NCBI GenBank assembly: GCA_023448955.1
Contig: JAEXJU010000202.1
Span: forward strand, 1 to 11,966
Length of the DNA: 11,966 bases
Source: Bacteroidota bacterium
GTDB lineage: Bacteria > Bacteroidota > Bacteroidia > Flavobacteriales > Weeksellaceae
Direction: 5' to 3'
In this document: positions 1 to 6,180 of the stretch, one piece after another
How the letters are laid out: each line of letters begins with the position of its first letter
How positions within the stretch are numbered: the stretch's first letter is position 1
The notes under the pieces: model-generated
What the model was told of the DNA's origin: nothing
The model's input: only the letters and a program-made list of their open reading frames with translations
Database searches by the model: none
Program-made: the position numbers and the translations under genes

Positions 1-1629
1 AATCAAACCACGACTTTTGATGAGATGCGACAATTCTATCAGGAATTATCAAAACAGTATCCATCAATCAGTTACGAAACAAAAGGTGAGGACGACAACG
101 GCGCGCCCATCGATGTTGTGATTTTCAATCCTTCAGGAAAAAGTTTTGAAGAAGCCAAAAAGGGGAAATCGGTTTTGTTTGTGAACAATGGCATTCATCC
201 GGGCGAACCGGACGGAATCGATGCGACGATGATGTTGATGAGAGACTTAGCAACAGGAAAAATCAAAGTGCCAAAAAACGTCATTTTAGCATCCATTGCA
301 AGTTACAACGTCAGCGGAATGTTGAACCGAGGCAGTTTTTCCCGAGCCAATCAAAATGGTCCGGAAGAATATGGTTTCCGTGGCAATGCTCGAAATTATG
401 ATTTGAACCGGGATTTCATCAAGACAGATTCAAAAAATTCCAGAAGTTTCCAGCAGATTTTCCAATGGCTGAAACCGGATGTTTTTATTGACAATCACGT
501 CAGCAACGGCGCAGATTATCAGTACACTTTCACTTATATTTCAACAAATAAAGAACGATTGGGAAATGTTTTGGGTAATTATTTCAATGACGAAATGCAG
601 AAAACGCTTCTGAAAAATATGGAGAAAAAAGGAGTGATTTCCGTTCCTTATGTCAACATTCACGGCGATGTTCCGGATGGTGGTTTTCCTGCTTTTATGG
701 ATTCACCGAGATATGCGACGGGTTACACCACTTTGTTCAATACGATTGGAACGGTTGTGGAAACGCATATGCTGAAACCGTACAAAGACCGTGTGAAGGT
801 GACTTACGATTATATGGTTGATAATCTGAATTATATCGATGATAATTACAAAACCATTCAGCAGAAACGAGCCGAAAATCTGAAACAATACAAAGTTGGG
901 GATCGATATGCTTTGGCTTGGAAACTCGATTCTACAAAGTATGAAACGATTGATTTCAAAGGTTTCGAAGCGAAATATAAACCAAGCGATGTTTCCGGAA
1001 AAACAAGGCTTTGGTATGACAGAAATGCTCACTTTTCAAAGCCTGTCAAGTTTTATAATACTTACATTCCTGCAAAAGAAATCACGATTCCGAAATATTA
1101 CGTCATTCCTCAATCCGAATGGAAAATCATCGATTTGCTGAAACTCAACCAAATCAAAATGACCCAAATCAAACAGGATTCTGCGATTACAGTGGAGCAA
1201 TACCGAATCAAAGATTTCAAAACCTTTCCCAATCCTTACGAAGGTCATTATCTGCATTACGACACATTTGTGACCAAAGAATCTGGGAAAATCAAATTCA
1301 GAAAAGGAGATTTTCTCGTTCCTTTAAATCAAGACGGTGTGAAATTTCTTTTAGAAACTTTAGAGCCGGAAGCGGTGGATTCTTATTTCAACTGGAATTT
1401 CTTTGATGCGATTCTCGGTCAGAAAGAATATTTTTCGCCCTATGTTTTCGAAGATACAGCAAGTAAACTTCTGAAAGACAACAAAGCTTTGAAAACCGCT
1501 TTCGAAATGGAAAAATCCATTAATCCCAAGTTTGCAGAAGACGGGCAGGCTCAGTTGGATTGGGTTTACAAACATTCGGAGTATTACGAAAAAACGCATC
1601 GTCTTTATCCTGTTTTTAGGGTTAATTAG
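1..1629 (+). CDS. M14 family zinc carboxypeptidase-like protein (5' partial)
   Basis: Predicted zinc metallopeptidase of the M14 (carboxypeptidase A-like) fold, probably exported and acting on peptides in the periplasm. The reading frame is open back to base 1 (NQTTTFDE precedes the first visible Met at 25), so the true start and any signal peptide lie outside the window and the Met at 25 is probably internal. Counting that Met as residue 1, the HxxE zinc motif is in NGIHPGEPDG (H58, E61), the substrate-binding Asn-Arg pair is in NYDLNRDF (N128, R129), the third zinc ligand is probably H158 in FIDNHVSNG, and the candidate catalytic Glu is E246 in VVETHM. The C-terminal half (about 300-534) is a family-specific extension with no motif I recognise. 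The stop is TAG at 1627-1629. The next gene is convergent. Family is well supported; substrate is unknown. Confidence 0.87.
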   Translation, partial: NQTTTFDEMRQFYQELSKQYPSISYETKGEDDNGAPIDVVIFNPSGKSFEEAKKGKSVLFVNNGIHPGEPDGIDATMMLMRDLATGKIKVPKNVILASIASYNVSGMLNRGSFSRANQNGPEEYGFRGNARNYDLNRDFIKTDSKNSRSFQQIFQWLKPDVFIDNHVSNGADYQYTFTYISTNKERLGNVLGNYFNDEMQKTLLKNMEKKGVISVPYVNIHGDVPDGGFPAFMDSPRYATGYTTLFNTIGTVVETHMLKPYKDRVKVTYDYMVDNLNYIDDNYKTIQQKRAENLKQYKVGDRYALAWKLDSTKYETIDFKGFEAKYKPSDVSGKTRLWYDRNAHFSKPVKFYNTYIPAKEITIPKYYVIPQSEWKIIDLLKLNQIKMTQIKQDSAITVEQYRIKDFKTFPNPYEGHYLHYDTFVTKESGKIKFRKGDFLVPLNQDGVKFLLETLEPEAVDSYFNWNFFDAILGQKEYFSPYVFEDTASKLLKDNKALKTAFEMEKSINPKFAEDGQAQLDWVYKHSEYYEKTHRLYPVFRVN

Positions 1630-1661
1630 GATTATTTGGCTTCGTCGAACTACTTTGTTAG

Positions 1662-1772
1662 ATTTGGGCAGCTTAATCCGCCTTCCGCTCCCAATCTTTT
1701 TTGCAGAACATTTCAGACTAAATAGAAATTGAGTACAAGCAAAAAAGGATTTCCGCTCAAGTCGGGCTGCAG
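1662..1772. repeat. Degenerate inverted-repeat element between convergent genes
   Basis: Outer arms GCAGC (1668-1672) and GCTGC (1766-1770) and inner arms AATCTTTTTTGC (1693-1704) and GCAAAAAAGGATT (1739-1751, one-base bulge) are arranged symmetrically. A further ATTTC/GAAAT pair (1710-1714, 1725-1729) lies in the loop. The octamer TTCCGCTC also occurs as a direct repeat at 1683-1690 and 1751-1758. Together they can form a long imperfect hairpin with A/T runs on either strand, so it could act as a bidirectional terminator for the M14 gene and the facing lipoprotein gene. From memory, similar GGGCAGC...CGGGCTGC elements recur in intergenic regions of Chryseobacterium genomes. I could not verify that here. 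Confidence 0.5.
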
Positions 1773-1813
1773 ATTCAGAAGTAAAACAAAAGTGAGTATT
1801 AAAAAAGAATTTT

Positions 1814-1833
1814 GTCATTCCGTAGTAATCTAA
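1814..1833. repeat. Possible fragment of a dispersed intergenic repeat
   Basis: The segment GTCATTCCGTAGTAATCTAA resembles a short sequence that I recall as recurring between genes in flavobacterial genomes (GTCATTCCGnAGGAATCT-like). It lies just downstream of the end of the lipoprotein gene. There is no internal structure supporting it beyond this resemblance, so the call is tentative. Confidence 0.25.
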
Positions 1834-1847
1834 GCCGATTTTTGAAA

Positions 1848-2318
1848 TTATTTTTTTCGATTTATAAAAATTATCTCAGGGTTTTTACCATCTAAATCTC
1901 GTTTATTTCTTCCAAACAAACCAATTTCTGTGTCAGCTGGATTTTCATTGTTTAATTCTAAAGGATTGACATAAGTATACATTCCATAACCGTGTCCAGA
2001 CACAATCCAGCCTTCAGTATTATGTAATGTTGTAATGCCAAAATCACCTGCAGGACCTCCAGCGTGGACAGGACCAAATTCTTTCATTTGCTCTATAGCT
2101 TCAAGTTGAATGTCTTTAATGGTATCAGCTTTATCAAAGATAATGTAAGTGCCATTTTTAAATACTACCCAATCCTGAAATTGTGGATTGATGGCAAGTT
2201 TTATATGATTTATTAATTCTTTATCGTTCATCTTCGATTCTTCATTTGTATTAAAATTCTTTTTATTGCAATTTAGCATAAGAACATTTAAAGCTATTAT
2301 TCCGATTATTAGTTTCAT
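1848..2318 (-). CDS. Hypothetical small lipoprotein, 156 aa
   Basis: Unrecognised protein, probably membrane-anchored by lipid. The chosen ATG (2316-2318) gives a short hydrophobic leader (MKLIIGIIALNVLMLNC) ending in a lipobox-like Leu-Asn-Cys with Cys17 as the lipidation site. The Asn before Cys is less usual than Ala, Gly or Ser. A longer reading from a TTG at 2348 is unlikely because that TTG is part of a good promoter -7 box (2346-2353). The mature part has a Gly-rich stretch, GGPAGDFGI (87-95), then GWIVSGHGYGMYTYV (103-117), and a basic C-terminus, suggesting a small globular domain. It is convergent with the M14 gene and divergent from the M1 peptidase gene. No function can be assigned. 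Confidence 0.7.
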   Translation of the reverse strand: MKLIIGIIALNVLMLNCNKKNFNTNEESKMNDKELINHIKLAINPQFQDWVVFKNGTYIIFDKADTIKDIQLEAIEQMKEFGPVHAGGPAGDFGITTLHNTEGWIVSGHGYGMYTYVNPLELNNENPADTEIGLFGRNKRDLDGKNPEIIFINRKK

Positions 2319-2345
2319 TAGATTTATTACTGAAATGATGTTTTC

Positions 2346-2353
2346 CAAATATA
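2346..2353 (-). promoter_or_regulatory. Bacteroidota -7 promoter box for the small lipoprotein gene
   Basis: On the minus strand the sequence reads TATATTTG, an exact match to the Bacteroidota -7 consensus TAnnTTTG, 28 bases before the ATG. No clear -33 TTG is found at the usual distance. Its position excludes the upstream TTG as the translation start. Confidence 0.5.
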
Positions 2354-2394
2354 CAAACTTCCTAGACAGATTTTAATCTTAAACTATTCACAAC

Positions 2395-2424
2395 TTGCCA
2401 TTCAACAAAAACTTCCTATTTTTG
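2395..2424 (+). promoter_or_regulatory. Bacteroidota-type promoter for the M1 peptidase gene
   Basis: TTG at 2395-2397 is followed after 19 bases by TATTTTTG (2417-2424). This matches the Bacteroidota primary sigma consensus TTG-N19-TAnnTTTG. Transcription would start near 2430, giving a leader of about 58 bases that contains the palindromic repeat at 2440-2472. This supports the ATG at 2488 and rules out translation from the TTG at 2395. Confidence 0.65.
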
Positions 2425-2439
2425 GTAAAATTATTAAGA

Positions 2440-2472
2440 AACCCTTTCAGAGTTCAAAACTCTGAAAGGGTT
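2440..2472. repeat. Perfect 15-bp palindromic repeat in the M1 gene leader
   Basis: AACCCTTTCAGAGTT (2440-2454) is followed by a 3-base loop and its exact reverse complement AACTCTGAAAGGGTT (2458-2472). It begins about ten bases after the expected transcription start and ends 15 bases before the ATG at 2488, so the mRNA would carry a strong 5' hairpin. It is not followed by a T run, so it does not look like a terminator. From memory, the same AACCCTTTCAGAGTT palindrome recurs in Chryseobacterium and related genomes as a dispersed intergenic repeat; this was not checked. Confidence 0.75.
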
Positions 2473-2487
2473 GATAAAAATGAATCT

Positions 2488-4347
2488 ATGAAAAAACTGA
2501 AAATTTCTTTTCTCTTTACTCTTTGTTCTTTATTCTCTTTTGCGCAACAAAACACTTATTACCAGCAATATGCCAAATATAAAATGGATATTGATGTGGA
2601 TGCTGCCAACTTCACTTACCAAGGAAAACAGACTTTGGACTACAGAAACAATTCGCCAGACGAGCTGAAGGTCGCTTATTTCCATTTGTATTGGAACGCT
2701 TTCAAACCGGGTTCTATGATGGACCAGCGCGTGCAGTCGCAAGGTGTGAATGCGGATGGAAGACTGGCCAAAAGAGTCGGAAATACTGTAGTTTCAAGAT
2801 TGTCTGAGATTCCTAAAAGTGAAGAAGGTACACAGAATATCCGCTGGATCAAGCAGAATGGAAAAGATTTGAAATTCGAGATTCAAGGGACGATTATGAA
2901 AGTTTATTTGGCAGAAGTGATTAAACCGAGTTCTTCCACCACATTCACAATGGAATGGGACGCTGTAATCCCGATGCAAATCCGAAGAAGCTGACGCAAC
3001 AACCGCGAAGGTGTTGATATGACCGTAACCCAATGGTATCCAAAAATTGCTGAGTATGACTATGACGGCTGGGCAGCATTTGACTATGTCGGAAGAGAAT
3101 TTCACGCACCATTTTCTGATTATGAAGTGAATATCAAAATTGATAAAGATTACGTCATCGGAGCCGGAGGAAATCTTGAAAATCCAACTGAAGTGAAAGG
3201 TTATGACAGCAGTGCAACTATAAAACCGGATATTGCTAACAAAGTAACCTGGAAATGGACAGCCAAAAATATCCTTGATTTTGCCTGGGCTGCAGACAGA
3301 GATTATTCCGTGGAAAGCTTCCCGATTTTGGATGGACCAAAAGTGTATTTGGTCTATCAGAAATCTGAAAAAACAAAATATTGGTCCGAGATGAAGCCGT
3401 ACATCACCAAATATTACCAGTTGATGAACGCGACTTTCGGACGCTACAAATGGCCAAGTTATGCCTTTATCCAGGGTGGTGACGGTGGAATGGAGTACGG
3501 AATGTGCACAATGGTTCTAGGGGAAGCAACATCTTTGGAAGGACTTTCAGGATTGATGTTCCACGAAGGGGCGCACTCCTGGTTTCAGCAGATGCTGGCG
3601 ACCAATGAAAGTGTAAGACCTTGGATGGACGAAGGTTTTACGCAGTATGCGGAAGATTTTGTGTCCTACAGACTGTTCCCGCCAAAAGAATCTCAACCGA
3701 ATCCTTTTGTGGGCGCATTGAAAGCTTATGCTAATTTCGCTAAATCCGGAAAAGAAGAGCCGGCAGTTTGGTTGGGCGACCATCACGATAATGGAACAGC
3801 TTACACCTATGCGAGTTACATCAAAGGCGAAACGTTTTTGGTGGAATTGGGATACATCGTAGGAGAAGAAAATCTGAGCAAAATTATGCTAAAGTATTAT
3901 GACGAATGGGCGATGAAACATCCTACAGAAAGAGATTTCATCCATATTGCTCAGTTGGTTTCCGGAATGGATTTGAAATGGTTCCAGCATTATTGGATTA
4001 ATACCACAAAAACCATTGACTATGGTATCAAGAACGTGAAATATGACCCGCAATCTACAACAATCACTTTAGTAAATAAAGGCGGCGTTCCGATGCCAAT
4101 CGATTTCAGTATTTTGACCAAGGACAAGAAAGTCATCAACTATAATATTCCACTGAACCTGACCAGAGTTTGGAAAACGAAGGACATCTACGGCAACATT
4201 CAGACTTTGCCTTTCTGGGCCTGGACGCAGCAGGAATACAGCTTTACGATTCCGTACACCAAAGCACAATTGTCTGCAATGGGAATAGATTTCAGCCAAA
4301 GATTGGCGGATGTGAATCCTGAGGATAATTATCTGGAAGTGAAATAA
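2488..4347 (+). pseudogene. M1 family metallopeptidase, interrupted by an in-frame TGA
   Basis: Exported aminopeptidase-type zinc metallopeptidase (M1, gluzincin). The start at 2488 gives a classical Sec signal peptide (MKKLKISFLF, then a hydrophobic run ending SFAQ). Codon 169 (2992-2994) is TGA. Reading on in the same frame restores the family sequence with no frameshift (QIRRS, stop, RNNREGVDM), up to the natural stop at 4345-4347, 619 codons in all. The catalytic part lies entirely after the TGA: GGMEYG substrate motif (333-338), HEGAH zinc motif (H359, E360, H363) and the third ligand E382 in WMDEGFTQY, spaced HExxH-18-E as expected for M1. Without readthrough, the first product is 168 aa of N-terminal beta domain only. 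Reinitiation at ATG 3019 would give 442 aa lacking a signal peptide. The rest is intact, so the lesion is recent, a sequence error, or functional readthrough. Confidence 0.85.
2992..2994 (+). other. In-frame premature TGA inside the M1 peptidase gene
   Basis: The stop sits between AGC (Ser) and CGC (Arg) with no change of frame. A single base change from GGA (Gly) would create it, and Gly is plausible in the sequence RRS-x-RNNREG. The stop is followed by C; TGA-C is a leaky termination context in bacteria. No other gene in the window contains an in-frame TGA, and Trp is encoded by TGG, so a reassigned code is not indicated. Confidence 0.9.
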
Positions 4348-4350
4348 TAA

Positions 4351-4425
4351 TGTAACAGTATAATAATTGAACAATGTATCAATGTCAACTGAATTTAAGA
4401 TTTTAAATATTGGTAGACTGTTACA
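4351..4425. repeat. Wide-spaced 9-bp inverted repeat upstream of coaX
   Basis: TGTAACAGT (4351-4359) and its exact reverse complement ACTGTTACA (4417-4425) bracket a 57-base AT-rich spacer in the short gap between the M1 gene and coaX. It could terminate the M1 transcript weakly or be coincidental. No T run follows, and no TAnnTTTG promoter box is evident for coaX. Confidence 0.3.
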
Positions 4426-4452
4426 ATTTAAATTGGTAAATTAATCGAAGTA

Positions 4453-5211
4453 ATGAATTCCATCGTAATCAATATAGGCAACACCAATATCCGTTTCGGG
4501 CTGTTTGATGATGACAATTGTGACATCTCTTGGGTCATCAACACCAAACCGTACAAAACCACCGATGAACTATTTGTTCAGGTTCTGATGCTTTATCAAA
4601 CATATAAAATCGAAGTTGATAAAATTGATAAAGTTATTATTGGTTCTGTAGTTCCACAATTGACAAAAGTGGTGGCGAGTGCCATTAAGAAAATCCATAA
4701 CAAAATCCCTGTAATTGTGGATAGGAATACAGCGTCCGGCGTTATTCCAAAATCGAAACAAATGGGAACGGATATTTATGCAAATCTTGTGGCGGCACAT
4801 AATCTTTACCCAAAGCAAAAGAAAATCATCCTGGATTTCGGAACCGCACTCACGGCAAGTTGTCTGGCAGAAAATGGTGAAACACTAGGCGTTATCATTG
4901 CGCCGGGAATTGTGACCTCATTGAATAGTTTAATCCAGGGAACTGCACAATTACCGGAAATCGAACTGGTAAAGCCAAAGTCGGTTCTTGGATTGGACAC
5001 GATTACTTGTATGCAAAGCGGAATGGTTTATGGCTTTCTCGGAATGGTGGAAGGATTTATTGACAGAATTAATGATGAGGTGAATGACAATTGCTTCGTG
5101 ATTGCGACTGGCGGCGTGAGCCATGTTTACAAACCTCTGACTGATAAAATCAATATTGCAGACCGGTTGCACACGCTAAAAGGTCTGTATTTCCTTGGGA
5201 AAGACTTGTAA
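4453..5211 (+). CDS. coaX: Type III pantothenate kinase
   Basis: Cytoplasmic kinase that phosphorylates pantothenate with ATP, the first committed step of coenzyme A synthesis. The 252 aa length is typical of the CoaX family (ASKHA fold). Motifs in order: N-terminal phosphate loop INIGNTN (residues 6-12), GTDIYAN (105-111) carrying the conserved acidic residue D107, DFGTALT (128-134), the APG turn (150-152) and a C-terminal TGG phosphate motif in IATGGVS. Two positions differ from the common pattern: Asn7 replaces the Asp of DxGNT, and Ile108 replaces the Arg of GxDR. Both may be normal in this clade, but I cannot compare here. The gene is separated by 105 bp from the M1 gene, and its stop is one base from the stop of the convergent tadA gene. 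Confidence 0.9.
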   Translation: MNSIVINIGNTNIRFGLFDDDNCDISWVINTKPYKTTDELFVQVLMLYQTYKIEVDKIDKVIIGSVVPQLTKVVASAIKKIHNKIPVIVDRNTASGVIPKSKQMGTDIYANLVAAHNLYPKQKKIILDFGTALTASCLAENGETLGVIIAPGIVTSLNSLIQGTAQLPEIELVKPKSVLGLDTITCMQSGMVYGFLGMVEGFIDRINDEVNDNCFVIATGGVSHVYKPLTDKINIADRLHTLKGLYFLGKDL

Positions 5212-5212
5212 A

Positions 5213-5644
5213 TTATCGTTTATTCTTAAAAAAATCTTTCACTATCGAAGAACATTCGTTTTCCAAAATTCCCGTTACAATTTCAGTTTTTGGGTGCAGC
5301 GCAAGATTTTTGTTGATGAAACCTCGCTGTTCATCCCTGGCGCCAATCACAACTTTTGAAATCTGAGACCAAGCCAAAGCTCCGGAACACATCACACAAG
5401 GTTCCAAAGTCACATATAAAGTACAATTCTGAAGGTACTTTCCACCAAGGAAATTTGCTGCTGAAGTTATAGCCTGCATTTCTGCGTGCGCCGTAACATC
5501 GTTCAGCGTTTCAGTTAGGTTGTGGGATTTGGCGATGATTCTGTTATTGGAAACAATCACGCAGCCAATGGGAACTTCATCTTTTTCCAGCGCTTTTTCG
5601 GCTTCATGCAAAGCCATTCTCATAAAATAGTCGTCTGTGAACAT
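5213..5644 (-). CDS. tadA: tRNA adenosine deaminase (nucleoside deaminase)
   Basis: Zinc-dependent deaminase of the CDA fold that converts wobble adenosine 34 to inosine in tRNA-Arg(ACG). The 143 aa length is near the TadA norm (about 145-165). The active site is complete: HAEMQAI (catalytic Glu with zinc His) and PCVMCSGAL (two zinc Cys). The region around WSQISKVVIGARDEQRG is typical of TadA. The ATG (5642-5644) directly abuts the TAG of the upstream Rrf2 regulator gene, so the two are co-transcribed and probably translationally coupled. No separate promoter is seen. Other deaminases of this fold, such as guanine deaminase, are possible but less likely. Confidence 0.88.
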   Translation of the reverse strand: MFTDDYFMRMALHEAEKALEKDEVPIGCVIVSNNRIIAKSHNLTETLNDVTAHAEMQAITSAANFLGGKYLQNCTLYVTLEPCVMCSGALAWSQISKVVIGARDEQRGFINKNLALHPKTEIVTGILENECSSIVKDFFKNKR

Positions 5645-6070
5645 CTAAAAAGGCATTTGTTCAGATTTGGTCATATCTGCAATGCTGGTGTCCAGAATGG
5701 GCAGCATATTATCTCTCACATTGATGAGGAGTTTTCTGATGCTGCAGGTAGCCTCATCTGTGCAGTCATCACATTTGGCGTAGAAATTAAGCGATGCGCA
5801 GGGTAACATAGCAACAGGGCCGTCCACTATTCGGATAACATCCAGAACTTTTATTTCGGCAGGGTTTTTCATAAAGGTGTAACCACCTTCGGCGCCACGT
5901 TCGCTTTTAAGGATTTTATTCTGCTTTAGCTCTCTGAGGATTTGTTCCAAAAACTTTAGGGGAATACGTTCGTTCTCCGAGATTCTTTTAGCAGAGAATA
6001 GCGAAGCATTATCATTTCTGTTAAGAAACAATAATGTTTTAATGGCGTATTTAACTCTTTTTGAAAGCAT
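5645..6070 (-). CDS. Rrf2 family transcriptional regulator with Cys cluster
   Basis: DNA-binding regulator of the Rrf2 superfamily (IscR, NsrR, CymR relatives), 141 aa. The N-terminal winged helix-turn-helix covers about residues 1-75, with the start LSKRVKYAIKTLLFL, the recognition region IPLKFLEQILRELKQNKIL and the wing RGAEGGY (58-64). Downstream, cysteines C91, C100, C103 and C109 lie where IscR-like members bind an iron-sulfur cluster, so it may sense Fe-S status, oxidants or nitric oxide. This is an inference: spacing differs among subfamilies and four Cys rather than three are present. The gene ends exactly where tadA begins. A palindromic stretch upstream (6083-6116) is a candidate autoregulatory operator. 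Confidence 0.88.
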   Translation of the reverse strand: MLSKRVKYAIKTLLFLNRNDNASLFSAKRISENERIPLKFLEQILRELKQNKILKSERGAEGGYTFMKNPAEIKVLDVIRIVDGPVAMLPCASLNFYAKCDDCTDEATCSIRKLLINVRDNMLPILDTSIADMTKSEQMPF

Positions 6071-6082
6071 TTTGTAAAAATA

Positions 6083-6116
6083 ATCAAATTTTTATATTTT
6101 GAAAATAATATTTGAT
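6083..6116. promoter_or_regulatory. Candidate operator/promoter region of the Rrf2 gene
   Basis: The only non-coding space for the rrf2-tadA promoter is 6071-6120. It holds a nested inverted repeat: outer arms ATCAAAT (6083-6089) and ATTTGAT (6110-6116), inner arms TATTTT (6095-6100) and AAAATA (6102-6107). Rrf2 proteins bind AT-rich dyads and often autoregulate. No exact TAnnTTTG box is present on the minus strand, only a near match (AAAATTTG). The AT-rich composition makes chance palindromes common. Confidence 0.3.
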
Positions 6117-6120
6117 ACCA

Positions 6121-6154
6121 ACAAAAAACCGTCTCGTTGAAATAACGAGACGGT
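6121..6154 (-). terminator. Intrinsic terminator of the fadL-SGNH operon
   Basis: A perfect 11-bp stem, ACCGTCTCGTT (6128-6138) and AACGAGACGGT (6144-6154), has a 5-base loop. On the minus strand it is followed by TTTTTT (6128 to 6123), starting 26 bases after the SGNH hydrolase stop codon. This is a textbook rho-independent terminator oriented for the leftward operon, and it insulates the Rrf2 gene from it. Confidence 0.9.
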
Positions 6155-6180
6155 ATTGATATATTGAAGTTAATTTCTGA

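Noticed and set aside
1360..1818. 152-codon open frame on the minus strand over the end of the M14 gene
   Set aside because: It is antisense to a well-supported peptidase gene and runs through the repeat element; its composition is not protein-like.
2395..2487. N-terminal extension of the M1 protein from a TTG at 2395
   Set aside because: The TTG is the -33 element of a good promoter, and the added 31 residues span the -7 box and a palindromic repeat. The signal peptide starts properly at 2488.
2992..2994. TGA as a selenocysteine codon or reassigned stop
   Set aside because: The position fits Gly and is not in the active site, no adjacent stem-loop resembling a SECIS element is evident, and no other gene here has an in-frame TGA.
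2980..3020. Frameshift in the M1 gene
   Set aside because: Both parts are in the same frame and the residues after the stop continue the family sequence without any insertion or deletion.
5522..5806. 94-codon open frame on the plus strand across the tadA/Rrf2 junction
   Set aside because: It is antisense to two well-supported genes, with no motif.
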